A DNA stretch of 64,000 bases from Stictocephala bisonia (GCA_035578905.1 JAQJVL010000329.1:372001-436000); one strand, 5' to 3'. Shown: positions 33,206 to 44,779, counted from the first letter of the stretch. Translations and numbers: made by a program. The notes: generated by a model from the sequence alone, not told the origin.

Positions 33206-34289
33206 ACCAAATTTTACAGGCAAAAACATTAAAAAATGCAATTATACTTAAACATCTTTTTTAAATTTTTTATTTTATTTATGAGTTGCCACAAGTGTTG
33301 AATGCAGTTTACATAAAATCGGGCTTTGTGATTAAAACAGATGTTATTTGAAGATTATTTTTTAAATACTTTTATTTAAATAAAATAAGTGTTTCGTATG
33401 TAATTAATTGAACATTTGGTTTTATTAAACAATCTAACATAATAAAGAGACAGGGAGAAAGTTTGTACCAGCATTGATTTTATACACAAATCATCAAAAA
33501 AGTTTGTGTATATAATCAAGGGTACCAGTTATACCTGATACCATTTATTTATTCATTTTTCTGATTTTGTATCATATCTTAATGTACACAATTATTTGTG
33601 GTGAAGTAGTGGAGAGGACTAAATAGTCCTAACTACGCCACATAAATAAAGGCATTTTAAATTTCATTTCATGTACAGTAAATAAACCTTTTAAACAATT
33701 TGTTTTTCAGGTTAAGAACAAGTTAGAGTATGGTTTGACTTTTGGGAGTGGAAAATATAAAATCATTCATCTATCAATTCAGTATCTATTGGACAAAAGT
33801 GTACTTAAAAATATATGACTGAACCTCAAAAACTTTATTTTAAAGTTGAACATTTATCATAATTTAAACTTATTTAAACTTATAATAGAAAAAAGCTTTC
33901 CTGGAATTAATACTTGTATGTCTAGGAATTGATGGTGGTTCGTTGTAGGATACATGTGGTATACAATAGGAAGTCTAAATAGTTCCAGGCCAATTAAAAA
34001 AGTCGAGAATGTTTCATTTTCGTAAATAACTTTAAAAAACTGTTGTAAGGAGATCCGTTTCTCAAAGAGATTGTGGCGTCACATTTCCTACTGATTAGCG
34101 GGCAACAACCTGCCTTTACATGGTTTTGTTTTTCTCAGTTCGTCAACTGTATGACTGTTTTTAGCATTGTATAATGAATTTGCGATTTCTTTGTTTTTAG
34201 GTGTATCTTTTCTTGTTAAAATTAAAACCACCCTTAGTTGTGATAGTTGATGGTGAAAGAACTTAAGGTGGTTGTGTCCCAAACCGCCA
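33206..34289. other. AT-rich sequence with a possible LINE 3' end
   Basis: About 33600-33675 reads AGTCCTAACTACGCC then ATAAATAAAGGCATTT and ATTTCATTTCATG, which resembles the 3' terminus of a plus-strand LINE. No ORF2 motif is present upstream, so this is tentative. A minus-strand frame at 34282-34088 is unrecognised. Confidence 0.3.
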
Positions 34290-34600
34290 AGTCACCGCTG
34301 GTTAGTCGACAGACCCAGATAAGCCTTTATTAATAATGCAATTTTACCCTCAACGGCCTAAAACATGCTTTTATATTTCAACTGTACGGTTCGTGTTTAT
34401 TATTATAATGAGTTATAGTGAACGCTGTGTAATTATTAAAGGCCCGTTATATTGGACCATAAGTTGACATTATGAGTGTTTTAATGGAAAATCATGAATA
34501 ATGACTTTTGAAGTTTCACATATATATGTCTACTCAAAGAAATTTTGTCTAGCGTTTGTCGTTACAGAGTTTGCAAAAGTTTACAAAAAAATTAATTTCT
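34290..34600 (-). mobile_element. Dispersed repeat, family 4 (inverted copy)
   Basis: The reverse complement aligns block by block with 16410-16680 (ATATGTGAAACTT, CAACTTATGGTCCA, TTCACTATAACTC, AGCATGTTTTAGG, CAGCGGTGACTTGGC). Non-coding. Confidence 0.6.
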
Positions 34601-35062
34601 CATTAACTTGTTTGAATTGTTAAATGAGTCTAATACCAAACTAATCACAATCAATAAAACTGTCATTCATCCCAAATAAATTATTTTATTATTATTACTC
34701 TGGCTAGAGTGACAAGTTAAAAACGACTCACGCGCAATTTTACTCATAAAATCGTGTTATTAAACACAAATATCACAATAAAAAGCAAATTAGTTCAAGC
34801 AAAATCTCCAGCATACTTTTTTCTCAATGAATATAACATGGTGGACACTATACAATTAGTTTGAAAATTATTGCTTATTTATTTTAAGTTTGACAGCAAT
34901 TTAACTCAGAGTTTTGTCATTTCAGACCAACGACGCGTGGCCGTTCCGCCAGTACCAAAGTTATTTTATTCCGACTATAGCCCAATGGCACGTCAAGTGT
35001 TACGATACGATTATCATTACGGACCGAATCATTGAAATAGAGGAGGGAAACGGCCAACTTAA
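34601..35062. other. Unassigned sequence left of the TTAA element
   Basis: AT-rich, with no gene seen. It ends at the TTAA target site. Confidence 0.5.
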
Positions 35063-35072
35063 AGCAGGAAAC

Positions 35073-35580
35073 CCACTATGACGTCACCGTCAGGCACCGT
35101 CCGGCAACATTGCTTTGCATTGTTTGTAATGACGTTAACCCACTAGGCCGTCACCGTCAGGCACCGTCCGGCAACATTGCTTTGCATTGTTTGTAATGAC
35201 GTTAACCCACTAGGCCGTCACCGTCAGGCACCGTCCGGCAACATTGCTTTGCATTGTTTGTAATGACGTTAACCCACTAGGCCGTCACCGTCAGGCACCG
35301 TCCGGCAACATTGCTTTGCATTGTTTGTAATGACGTTAACCCACTAGGCCGTCACCGTCAGGCACCGTCCGGCAACATTGCTTTGCATTGTTTGTAATGA
35401 CGTTAACCCACTAGGCCGTCACCGTCAGGCACCGTCCGGCAACATTGCTTTGCATTGTTTGTAATGACGTTAACCCACTAGGCCGTCACCGTCAGGCACC
35501 GTCCGGCAACATTGCTTTGCATTGTTTGTAATGACGTTAACCCACTAGGCCGTCACCGTCAGGCACCGTCCGGCAACGAC
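35073..35580 (+). repeat. Minisatellite, 67-bp unit, about 7.5 copies, inside the TTAA element
   Basis: CCACTAGGCCGTCACCGTCA recurs every 67 bp (about 35141, 35208 and so on), followed by GGCACCGTCCGGCAACATTG and TGTAATGACGTTAAC. Inner copies look identical. The first copy reads CCACTATGACGTCACCGTCA and is continuous with the terminal inverted repeat. The array therefore grew by tandem duplication of the transposon's subterminal region. It is CpG-rich against an AT-rich background. Confidence 0.95.
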
Positions 35581-35639
35581 CGTCACTGTTGCGTACCGGC
35601 AACATTGCTTTGCATTGTTTGTAATGCCGTTAACCCACT

Positions 35640-35925
35640 ATATCCGTCACCGTCAGTCGCCATTGCTCTTGCCGGATAGCCGGTCCGTCAGAGCCCCGTA
35701 CAGTCTCCGACAGTCACCATTGCTCTTGCCGGACAGTCGGTCCGCCAGAGCTCCGCACCGTCTCCGTCAGTCACCATTGCTCTTGCCGGACAGCCCGTCC
35801 GCCAGAGCCCCGTACCGTCTCCGTTAGTCACCATTGCTCTTGCCGGACATCAGGTCCGCCAAGGCCCCGTACTGTGTCCGTCAGTCACCATTGCTCTTGC
35901 CGGACAGCTGGTCCGTCATTTCTCA
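35640..35925 (+). repeat. Minisatellite, 57-bp unit, five copies
   Basis: CACCATTGCTCTTGCCGGAC recurs every 57 bp (35661, 35718, 35775, 35832, 35889), with GTCCGCCAGAGCCCCGTACC between. It shares GTCACCGTCAG and CATTGCT..CCGG words with the adjacent 67-bp array, so the two probably have a common origin. The open frame 35615-35827 results from 57 being a multiple of three. Confidence 0.93.
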
Positions 35926-36371
35926 AGTGTTACTGCGCTTACCTACATAGGAAATATTCATCTGCTTGTTCACCGTCTAATAAATCGGTCTATAATTAAT
36001 ATACTTACTTCAGTGTCAGGGCCAGTCGCTCTTCAGAACCAATAACCTCACGGAAGTTACCGTGTATCACTGGGAATTTCAGCAACTCGTAGAAGGTTTG
36101 ATGTAGACGTACGGAAATATAAAAAGAACTGAGCTTCGTCTTTTTTCAAATCGTTAAACAAATTATGAAATTCACCATTTTCTTATCTTCTTCTGAAAAT
36201 GTCCTGCACCTAGTACCTATTATTCCTTTGTTTCTGTCTGTTTTTTTCAGCACACACCACGGCTATCACAAACAACCCCTTGTCTGACGTACTCTCCATC
36301 GCAACAGCTGTATTTCTTCTGTGTACCTCCGGTTTCTGATGGATCAATGACGGGCAAGTGGGTTTTCTGCT
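35926..36371. other. Right part of the TTAA element, unique sequence
   Basis: Non-repetitive, ending in the inverted terminal repeat. No transposase motif seen. Confidence 0.45.
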
Positions 36372-36375
36372 TTAA

Positions 36376-37150
36376 GGAACCCCACTAATGCTCTTTTTGT
36401 GCGGTCCGTGTAAGAGCTGTATTTTATTGTAATTACTTCATAGCCTCAACCAGGAGTACGCTTGACATCAGCGTCTTCTCTAAACTAGTATATTCCGTGC
36501 ATACGTTTGTACGTAATTTCATTCATCCATTTACTTTTACTAGTATCATTGGTCTTTCTTTAAGGGATTGGGTTTCTTTCCTCAGACCGATTACTAATTT
36601 TTTTTATTAATCTAGGTATAATTTATACTTGAGTGGTGTATATTAACATATATGACTGTTCCACTGTTAGTAATATGCAAACAGATAACCTTTTTAAGGG
36701 TAATCAAGTTTTGTTATTGTAATAAATTAATCGTAAATAATTCCAAAGGGTAGTGTCAACATATAAGGAAAATCATTCGCTCGGTGGATCGTCATACTAT
36801 AGACTTTACATTAAAAATTATGTTTTTTCTCAGACAAGTTATCGTTTGAGTGAATTATTGGTTATTGTGAAGAGCAAAGCAATCGACGTCTTTGATGATA
36901 AAGTAAGGCTAGGAAAAGTCAGTGAGAAGAGTTAATTAAATGTCCACATTGCCGCCCCACGCAGTCGTTTGGTAACTCCCACCCCTCCGTCACGCCTTTA
37001 TGAGAACATTTGGTCTAATGGCTCACATTGTGTCTTTTAATTAACTATGTGACCAATACGTGTGTATTCGTAGGACGAAAAGGACATACACACAGTTCGG
37101 TATGTGTACAACACTATACACGATAATTAACTAATAAATATATTTAAATA
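36376..37150. other. Unassigned AT-rich sequence
   Basis: A 60-codon plus-strand frame at 36753-36935 has no recognisable domain. Nothing else. Confidence 0.45.
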
Positions 37151-37266
37151 AAACTTCGTGACATTCAACGAGTCAAGTACAGACCGTTAGTTCATTTCAG
37201 GTATCGAACCTTGGACCTTGATCTCCGCTGTCCGAAGCCTTGGCCTGTCAGCCACCACCCCGGCGA
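37151..37266 (-). mobile_element. tRNA-derived SINE, family 1, copy C
   Basis: The minus strand shows the family head (GCTGACAGGCCAAGGCTTCG as the decayed A-box region, AAGGTTCGATACC as the decayed B box), then AACTAACGGTCTGTACTTGA and CTCGTTGAATGTC as in copies A and B. Both promoter boxes carry substitutions, so it is probably inactive. Confidence 0.7.
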
Positions 37267-38732
37267 TTACAGTTAGCTAAGGCATTTTTGTTTTCTTTTT
37301 GTTATGAAAAATAAGAATTATTATTTTTCTTCGATCTATAACAATATCATGAAAACTCAACTCGAAGACTTGGGGAAAATATTCTTAATCATGAATACAG
37401 TATTATGTTAAGTTTTATTGGTCATGCCTATAAAATATTTGTCAGTCTTACCTGTGTCCCCCAACAAAACGGAATCTTCAACGTAAATTGTGCGCACGGT
37501 TGTAAGTTTCGACTTCTTATAATCATATTTAAATGGGAGGATATATATGTTTTTAACCGACTCTTTTTAACCGGTTAAAAGAACTCAATTTAACTGACTT
37601 CTTGTGAGGAAATTGTATTATATACAGCATAGAAGTATATGACCACTCAAAGTTTATACTTATGTAAACGTTATTGTAAATTTAACAATGTCATTTTATA
37701 TGTTGTAAATAAAATATTGCAAACTACGTATATAAAAACCTCAACTGTGCACGCAGGTTAGCATTTTAATATCCGTAATTTTGACATTTTTATGGGCTAT
37801 GAGATTAGAAAAATCAAATTTTGAAGCAGATTTGTCAACAGAGCGGTCAAGGTAATTAGCGTGTAAAATTAACCAATTCTCTTAATTCTTTCAATCATGC
37901 TTAAAATGGAGGTAATAATAATAATAAAAAACTAAACTTCGTTGACTTTTTGTGTGAAAATTATAGTATATGCAGCAAATTTCTATGTGTAACAGACAGA
38001 TAGGCACATATATATCATCTGTCAACTTCGAAAAAGACTCTTTCCACTGAGCCTCAACACCGGGTAATAATTGAACGGTTTTAATTTTTATTGCATTTTA
38101 ATGTGATAATCGTGTACCAAATGGTGTATATTGTCTAATCATGTGATCATTTATGTAGAAAGGTGATAATGTGAGAAGACGCAAATCAATATCTGTAAGT
38201 AGATTACCGCCGTGCTTAGTATATTTACAACATGTTTTGTCAAGATTAAATAAAAATATCAATTTTATTTTATATAAATATAGATTATAATATATTTACA
38301 TGCTAGACAGAAAACAGGAAGTGTATTTAGACAGAAGTTGCTTACGCCAACTTCCGTCCAATTTATTTAGGTTCATTCAAGATACACAGTATATCTAAAT
38401 TTAATTACACTCGATGTAAAATTAATGTACTTAAACATACGACGCTCTGTGTCTATGTATGTGAAAGGAAGACCATGGAAGATTTTAAGCATATGTTGTT
38501 AATTTTGCCATATAAAATCGTCAACAAATCTGTATTGACTACATATATGTGTTATAAACAGATATATATATAATTTAATGGCACAGAGAAACCCGGCTCA
38601 ATCTATTCAACTCTTGAGTTATTATGTAGACGCAGTAGTTACAGCTAATATGTACTGAGAGCAATTCAAGTAGTTAGTCAGTGAGTAAACAGTTTCCATC
38701 TGTGGTAGACTAACAACAGTTTCTTGATCACC
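37267..38732. other. Unassigned AT-rich sequence with a perfect 16-bp palindrome
   Basis: TTTTAACCGGTTAAAA lies at 37565-37580. Two loosely similar stretches (about 37590-37640 and 37935-37990: TGTG..GAAAATT then TATATGCAGCA) suggest an old repeat. No gene. Confidence 0.4.
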
Positions 38733-39720
38733 GCTTAACAATGGCTGCTGAATCTGGATCATCAGAGCCAAACTGGGGGTTGGCAACACTCTCAGTCGGC
38801 GCATTGTCTCACTCTGTAATGATACACACTGGATCGCACGGAGAGTGGGTTAAGGTAGTGCCAGCAGTAGCACTAACCTACGAACTGTGTGGTGTCGATG
38901 GACCATCAGAGTCAAACTGGGGGTTGGCAACACTCTCAGTCGGCGCATTGTCTCACTCTGTAATGATACACACTGGATCGCACAGAGAGTGAGTCAAGAT
39001 AGTGCCAGCACTAGCACTAACCTACAAACTGTGTGTTGTCGATGGACCATCAGAGTCAAACTGGGGGTTGGCAACACTCTCAGTCGGCGCATTGTCTCAC
39101 TCTGTAATGATACACACTGGATCGCACGGAGAGTGGTTTAAGGTAGTGCCAGCAGTAGCACTAACCTACGAACTGTTTGGTGTCGATGGACCATCAGAGC
39201 CAAACTGGAGGTTGGGCAACGCTTTCATTCGGCGTATTGTCTCACTGTAATGATACACCCTGGATTGCACGGAGAGACGGTCAAGGTAGTGCCAGCACTA
39301 GCACTAACCTACAAACTGTGTGTTGTCGATGGACCATCAGAGCCAAACTGGAGGTTGGGCAACGCTTTCATTCGGCGTATTGTCTCACTGTAATCATACA
39401 CACTGGATCGCACGGAGAGTGGGTTAAGGTAGTGCCAGCACTAGCACTAACCTACAAACTGTGTGGTGTCGATGGACCATCAGAGCCAAACTGGAGGTTG
39501 GGCAACGCTTTCATTCGGCGCATTGTCTCACTGTAATGATACACCCTGGATTGCACGGAGAGACGTCAAGGTAGTGCCAGCACTAGCACTAACCTACAAA
39601 CTGTGTGGTGTCGATGGACCATCAGAGCCAAACTGGAGGTTGGGCAACGCTTTCATTCGGCGCATTGTCTCACTGTAATGATACACCCTGGATTGCCAGC
39701 AGTAGCACTAACCTACGAAC
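38733..39720 (+). repeat. Minisatellite, 142-144-bp unit, seven copies
   Basis: ATCAGAG (within GTCGATGGACCATCAGAG) recurs at 38761, 38905, 39049, 39193, 39336, 39479 and 39621. Two variants segregate by position: AAACTGGGGGTTGGCAACAC in the first units and AAACTGGAGGTTGGGCAACG in later ones. The array thus has two homogenised blocks. The final unit is deleted internally. Open frames of 70-119 codons are by-products. Confidence 0.95.
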
Positions 39721-40694
39721 TATGTGGTGTTGATGGACCTGTCAATTGCCATATCGCTACCACTAGATATTACTGTAAAAGCAGTAAAGAACTTGCATGT
39801 GGTGTCTATACATTATTGAACAATTATATTTGTAATAAATACTGCAGCATTATACTTGTTACAGTTTATTATGTTTTTACAAAGGTCCCTTTTTAGTGTT
39901 GGGCAAAAATGACTCGATAGTTTCGTGTACCACAATAAATACATTTTATTACCATTTTATTCATCTTCGTCTGGTAAGAAAACCGTCATAAAACAATAAA
40001 CTAATAGTAGACTATAAGTTCTTCATGCATATTGCATTACTGGATTACATAGAACTTGCCACGTTATTACCACACATTACGTTAGGGCCCGCATGATCCC
40101 AATATATTTACAGTGTTTCAACAACTTCAACTGTGTGTAGAATTGCAATTTTGTAACTGCCGGCATTGAGTACTAGTAACATTCTTTTATGTATTCGAGT
40201 AAATTTAAATATCTCTCGTACCAGGAGAAAATTTGTCTTATCAAGTTAATTTTAAACAATGCTTCAAGTTTAAGGACCTAGTTTTGATTCATGTTGGAAC
40301 TCTCATCAAATGTAATATGATGTCAAATTAGGTCTTTCGACTGTGCCATTTGGCCAATCTCTTAAAGTTTCAAAATATCTTTTTCTAGAAATTGTAAAAG
40401 CGTCCTAGATACACAACATAGTGTGCTCACGAGACGTAGAAGACCAAGACGAAGCCATAAGCAGTTTGACATTTCAAAACTTGATCAACAACCAAAACTG
40501 ACAAAGCTGACAATTAATATTATAAGTTTATTATAATTACCAACTTTCTTTTATTTTCTTCTAGGTTAAGTTAATCGTATCCATCTTAAAGATATACAAA
40601 TATTTCCTTCCAGGACCTTTCCCTGATTATTTTATTGTTGTTGTCTTTTCTAGCTCTGTCTCAGAGAAATGGTTTTGATTCCAAGTTCAATTAA
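39721..40694. other. Unassigned AT-rich sequence
   Basis: No gene, array or RNA gene recognised. It ends at the TTAA target of the next element. Confidence 0.5.
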
Positions 40695-41120
40695 GAGTCT
40701 GTAGAGGCTGTCGGCCATGTTTGTTTTAATCCCATAAGAACAATGTTATTTGCATATCTATATTTTTTCGTTATTTATTGACCAAAATTTGTATATGAGG
40801 TGTCATTTTAAACGTTATCATATTTCGCATTGGGTTTGCTTTATATATTTTGAATACATACGCCTAGTTTTGAAAAATAGGTGAAAATAAAAACTTCAAA
40901 CTTAACATGTTTGATATTTTTTCTATAAAGCTAATTAGGAATTCGTAAATCAATTCCAACGCGCAATTTCATTCTTGATCAAATGCAGTTTGGAAAAATC
41001 CGTTTAAAAATAACTGTTTAATTTGGATACGCGTGATCATATGTCCGGTTCAAAATTAACATTGTTCTTATGAGACTAAAACCAATATGGCCGACTGCCT
41101 CCGCTAGCCTCTGCAGAATC
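40695..41120. mobile_element. TTAA-flanked MITE
   Basis: TTAA (40691-40694) is followed by GAGTCTGTAGAGGCTGTCGG and CCATGTTTGTTTTAAT. The right end is the inverted counterpart (ATTGTTCTTATGAGACTAAA, ACCAATATGGCCGACTGCC, CTCTGCAGAATC), followed by TTAA (41121-41124). The ~55-bp inverted ends are interrupted by a ~12-bp insertion on the right. Size is about 426 bp with no coding frame. A second copy begins at 60509. TTAA duplication points to a piggyBac-type mobiliser. Confidence 0.78.
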
Positions 41121-41229
41121 TTAATGCCATAGCATCGTATTTACGGCACAGCGCAATGCGGCACAATTTTACGACTTGTTGATATTGCAAAATGTTAAAC
41201 CCTGTGTTTACATAACAAACGTTAACTGC

Positions 41230-42232
41230 AGTGCGACGACCACGTCGGGAAAAGAGCTTCACGACGACATGTCCACAACCGTCACCGACACTGCAACGTT
41301 ACGGCCTAGTGTGATCGACGTGCTGGTGCAGTGTGACGACCACGTCGGGAAAAGAGCTTCACGACGACATGTCCACAGCCGTCACCGACACTGCAACGTT
41401 ACGGCCTAGTGTGATCGACGTGCTGGTGCAGTGTGACGACCACGTCGGGAAAAGAGCTGCCCGACGACATGTCACAGAACGTCACCGACACTGCAACGTT
41501 ACGGCCTAGTGTGATCGACGTGCTGGTGCAGTGTGACGACCACGTCGGGAAAAGACCTGCCCGACGACATGTCCACAGCACGTCACCGACACTGCAACGT
41601 TACGGCCTAGTGTGATCGACGTGCTGGTGCAGTGTGACGACCACGTCGGGAAAAGAGCTGCCCGACGACATGTCACGCACGTCACCGACACTGCAACGTT
41701 ACGGCCTAGTGTGATCGACGTGCTGATGCAGTGCGACGACCACGTCGGGAAAGAGCTGCCCGACGACATGTCACGCACGTCACCGACACTGCAACGTTAC
41801 GGCCTAGTGTGATCGACGTGCTGATGCAGTGCGACGACCACGTCGGGAAAAGAGCTTCCCGACGACATGTCACGCACGTCACCGACACTGCAACGTTACG
41901 GCCTAGTGTGATCGACGTGCTGGTGTAGTGCGACGACCACGTCGGGAAAAGAGCTGCCCGACGACATGTCACGCACGTCACCGACACTGCAACGTTACGG
42001 CCTAGTGTGATCGACGTGCTGGTGCAGTGCGACGACCACGTCGGGAAAAGAGCTTCACGACGACATGTCCACAGCCGTCACCGACACTGCAACGTTACGG
42101 CCTAGTTTGATCGACGTGCTGGTGCAATGCGACGACCACGTCGGGAAAAGAGCTGCCCGACGACATGTCACGCACGTCACCGACACTGCAACGTTACGGC
42201 CTGGTGTGATCGACGTGCTGGTGCAATGCTGT
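41230..42232 (+). repeat. Minisatellite, ~100-bp unit, ten copies
   Basis: GTGTGATCGACGTGCTGGTG recurs every 98-101 bp (41313, 41413, 41513, 41614 and so on), with GACGACCACGTCGGGAAAAG and CGTCACCGACACTGCAACG. Each unit contains CACGTCGGG and CCCGACGACATG facing each other around AAAAGAGCTG, a small hairpin. It is very CpG-rich for this window. Frames on both strands (60-93 codons) result from repetition. Confidence 0.95.
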
Positions 42233-42379
42233 TGATGTGACGGTGATGTATTGTGTATTTTGATAATGTACACTCTTACATATGTAAGAATGTAAGATAC
42301 CGCCCAATAGCGTTACATTTAATTAAATTCATTGTTTGAATGTTACCTAAAGTATATTTTAGGAATATAATTATATTAA

Positions 42380-42406
42380 CATAATTCCTTTGTTTCAGGT
42401 GAGTAA
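42380..42406 (+). promoter_or_regulatory. Candidate recursive (ratchet) splice site
   Basis: CATAATTCCTTTGTTTCAG ends at 42398 and is followed directly by GTGAGTAA from 42399. This is a 3' splice site with a pyrimidine tract abutting a consensus 5' splice site. It has the same orientation and design as the site at 6967/6968, 35.4 kb upstream, and the two share CTTTGTTTCAGGT with otherwise unrelated flanks. Function is inferred from the motif; no exon is seen beside it. Confidence 0.42.
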
Positions 42407-43294
42407 TAAATGCCATTCGATGCCACATTGACACTAGAAAGTGTGAGTATTACACGTCATAACAATAATGAACATAGTAATTTCATTCTACAAATAGTGA
42501 CAAAAAAATGCATATAAGTAGAGAAAAATAAAAGTAGAATTAATAAACTACTTCTTCTAGTAATTGTGTTTAGTGTTGATTAGTTCAGTCCTTGGCTCGC
42601 TGTTTGCTCTCTAGCTCAAGGATTCCTACATCCTTATAACGTGTGATTATGTAAAGTATTACAACAAACTAGAATAACAATAATAATTTATCTACTAGAA
42701 AAAAGATAATGGTACTTAGGCTACTACTAATCGTAACAAACTAAATAAATACTAACATCGAACTTATATTACAAATAAAAAATAACAAAATAGAAAAATA
42801 TAGATATTATAAAAGTTGACCTGTAAAATACTGTACATCAAATATATATCAGATAAACAACAGAAAAAAAGGTGATTGAAAAGAACGACAATTACGTTTT
42901 CTACTACATATAAAATGAAGGTCTGCATATATTATCATAAATAGAAGTATTTAATTAATCTAGCTTAAAAATGTCTGGTATTTGAAAATACAAAATAGCT
43001 CATCAGATTACAAGAGAAATGATAAATCATCGAGTGTAAAAAACAATTTCCTTACTCTTGAACAAAACACTTTAATATTTTGACTCTCTTATTTCTAAAG
43101 ACAATTGGTTAAAATGGGTGTAGCCATTATCACTAACCACGACTTAAAAAATGAGTAAATAAATATTTTGTAGGATAATGAACTCATTTATGTTGCTATA
43201 GTGAAGTGTATACACCACAACTAATTAGTATAACTACACACCCGAGTTGTAAAATGAATTGATCGAGCCAAGAGTGATTACAGCAGGTATTGTG
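42407..43294. other. Unassigned AT-rich sequence
   Basis: Strongly A-rich, with no gene, array or RNA gene. Confidence 0.5.
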
Positions 43295-43470
43295 TTTGTC
43301 AATGCCATAAGACAGCGGCACTCAGTGTTTGTGAATGCCACGAGACAGTGGCACTCAGTGTTTGTCAATGCTACGAGACAGCGGCACTCAGTGTTTGTCA
43401 ATGCCACGAGACAACGGCACTCAGTGTTTGTCAATGCCATGAGTAGCGGCACTCAGTGTTTGTCAATGAG
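43295..43470 (+). repeat. Minisatellite, 33-bp unit, about five copies
   Basis: GGCACTCAGTGTTTGTCAAT recurs every 33 bp, followed by GCCACGAGACAGC. The last copy has a small deletion. The periodicity of 11 codons keeps frames open on both strands. Confidence 0.95.
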
Positions 43471-43794
43471 TGTAGAGAACAGCGGTTGCCGTATGGTCAG
43501 GGTGTAACTTAGCTGTTAGGGGTACTTCCATCTATGTTATTGAGACAACAAATGTTTGGTTTCTAATAAACCAATTAGCTGTTTGTCCTGTCGCCTTCTT
43601 AAAATTTATGAACCTCTTTATTTTTTACCCCCATTTGCACCAAGAAAATATTTATTTTGATTGCAAGTATAACTTTTTTGGATTGTTTTATAGTGATTGA
43701 AAAGTTGTAACTATGTAAATAAGTAAATTGTTTATTTTATAACAAAATAGACTTTTCGTATTAGGTATTCACCATCGGGTTATAGTGGTTATTA
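43471..43794. other. Unassigned AT-rich sequence
   Basis: Nothing recognised. Confidence 0.5.
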
Positions 43795-44010
43795 TTCTTA
43801 GATATGAGACGCCGTCACAACTTTGTGCGTATTTTAAGGCGAATATGAATGATTACATGAGTGTGGATGACCTGTGTAGTCTGGTTACTAACATAGTTCG
43901 ACTTATGCTCATAAAGGGACATTTATTAAATGCCAGGGCAACAGCTTAAAAAGGGACCTTTAGCTTTACGTGGAATCCGAACCACGTAATATTGTTCTGA
44001 TTTTTAGCCA
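43795..44010 (-). mobile_element. SINE-like family 2, inverted copy
   Basis: The reverse complement reads GTGGTTCGGATTCCACGTAA, then GTTGCCCTGGCATTTAATAA, GTAACCAGACTACACAGG, CATTCATATTCGCCTTAAAA and GACGGCGTCTCATAT. It is closest to the copy at 50575-50775, with which it shares the CCTTAAAATAC variant. They form a subfamily. Confidence 0.75.
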
Positions 44011-44779
44011 ATTGACAATCCTGACAGTTCTCTCACCTACACAAAATCTCTCCGGATTATTCATCATCATCATAAAAATAATAATAACATTAATAAACTC
44101 TCGATTACAGGCAATTATTATGCATCTGGTGAAACGTCTTGTCCAGGAAAAAAATTGAAAATTTCTATTGATGATTTTTTTAAATTTATTAAATACGTCA
44201 GTAAGAAACTTCTACAAAAAATGCCTTAACTTATCATAAAATGATCCAATGTAAGTAACTTAAATGCGAAATTACTGTGAATGAGTAGAACCTTGGCCCC
44301 GAAAAGGGAGTTTCTGTGAGCGGGCGTGGAGTGAGGAGGGGACATGTTTTATTGACCAAACGACAACCTCCCCTCTCTCCAAAAACGACGGGGCCAAGTA
44401 ATACTTGTTTTTCACCACAACTTTAAGCACGGTCAGGAGGACCGGTTGTTGTTTCCTCACAGTTACTTCAGTAAGATGTCGTTACAACCTAAAACACTAC
44501 TTGGCAGTTAATACTTGATGAATAACATACGGGTCTAATGGAGAAAATTTTACGGCGATCAAATTTGTAGCTGAATAACGTACTTTTAAATAGTTTGTAC
44601 AATCTTAGATAAAAAATATTAAATATTGAGTATAATTAAAATAAGAAACCCGAGTAAATGAAATATTCTTAAATTAACTAAATAATATATGATATTACAG
44701 TTTTTTGGCTGTTTATCGAATGTACTTCGTCATTTCAATATTGGCACAAACTGTTAGTTGCACTGCAAATGTTCTCTTT
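44011..44779. other. Unassigned sequence
   Basis: A minus-strand frame (44460-44272) across a G+C-richer patch is unrecognised. No repeat. Confidence 0.4.

Larger units (their letters stand above)
35063..36371. mobile_element. TTAA-flanked DNA element carrying two internal minisatellites
   Basis: The left end is TTAA (35059-35062) followed by AGCAGGAAACCCACTA. The right end is AAGTGGGTTTTCTGCT followed by TTAA (36372-36375). Ends therefore match as an inverted repeat of about 14 bp (one mismatch) inside an exact TTAA duplication, the target preference of piggyBac-type transposons. No transposase frame is visible, so it is non-autonomous, about 1.3 kb. Much of its left half is tandem repeat (35073-35925), and the first repeat unit begins inside the terminal repeat itself. 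Confidence 0.65.

Noticed and set aside
33690..33720. A recursive splice site at TTTGTTTTTCAG|GTTAAG
   Set aside because: Good 3' splice site, but GTTAAG does not fit the GTRAGT donor consensus.
41176..42273. Overlapping frames on both strands in the CpG-rich 100-bp array, and possible CRISPR-like direct repeats
   Set aside because: Adjacent 100-bp units repeat in full with no unique spacers between short repeats, so it is a minisatellite, not a CRISPR array; the frames are shadows.
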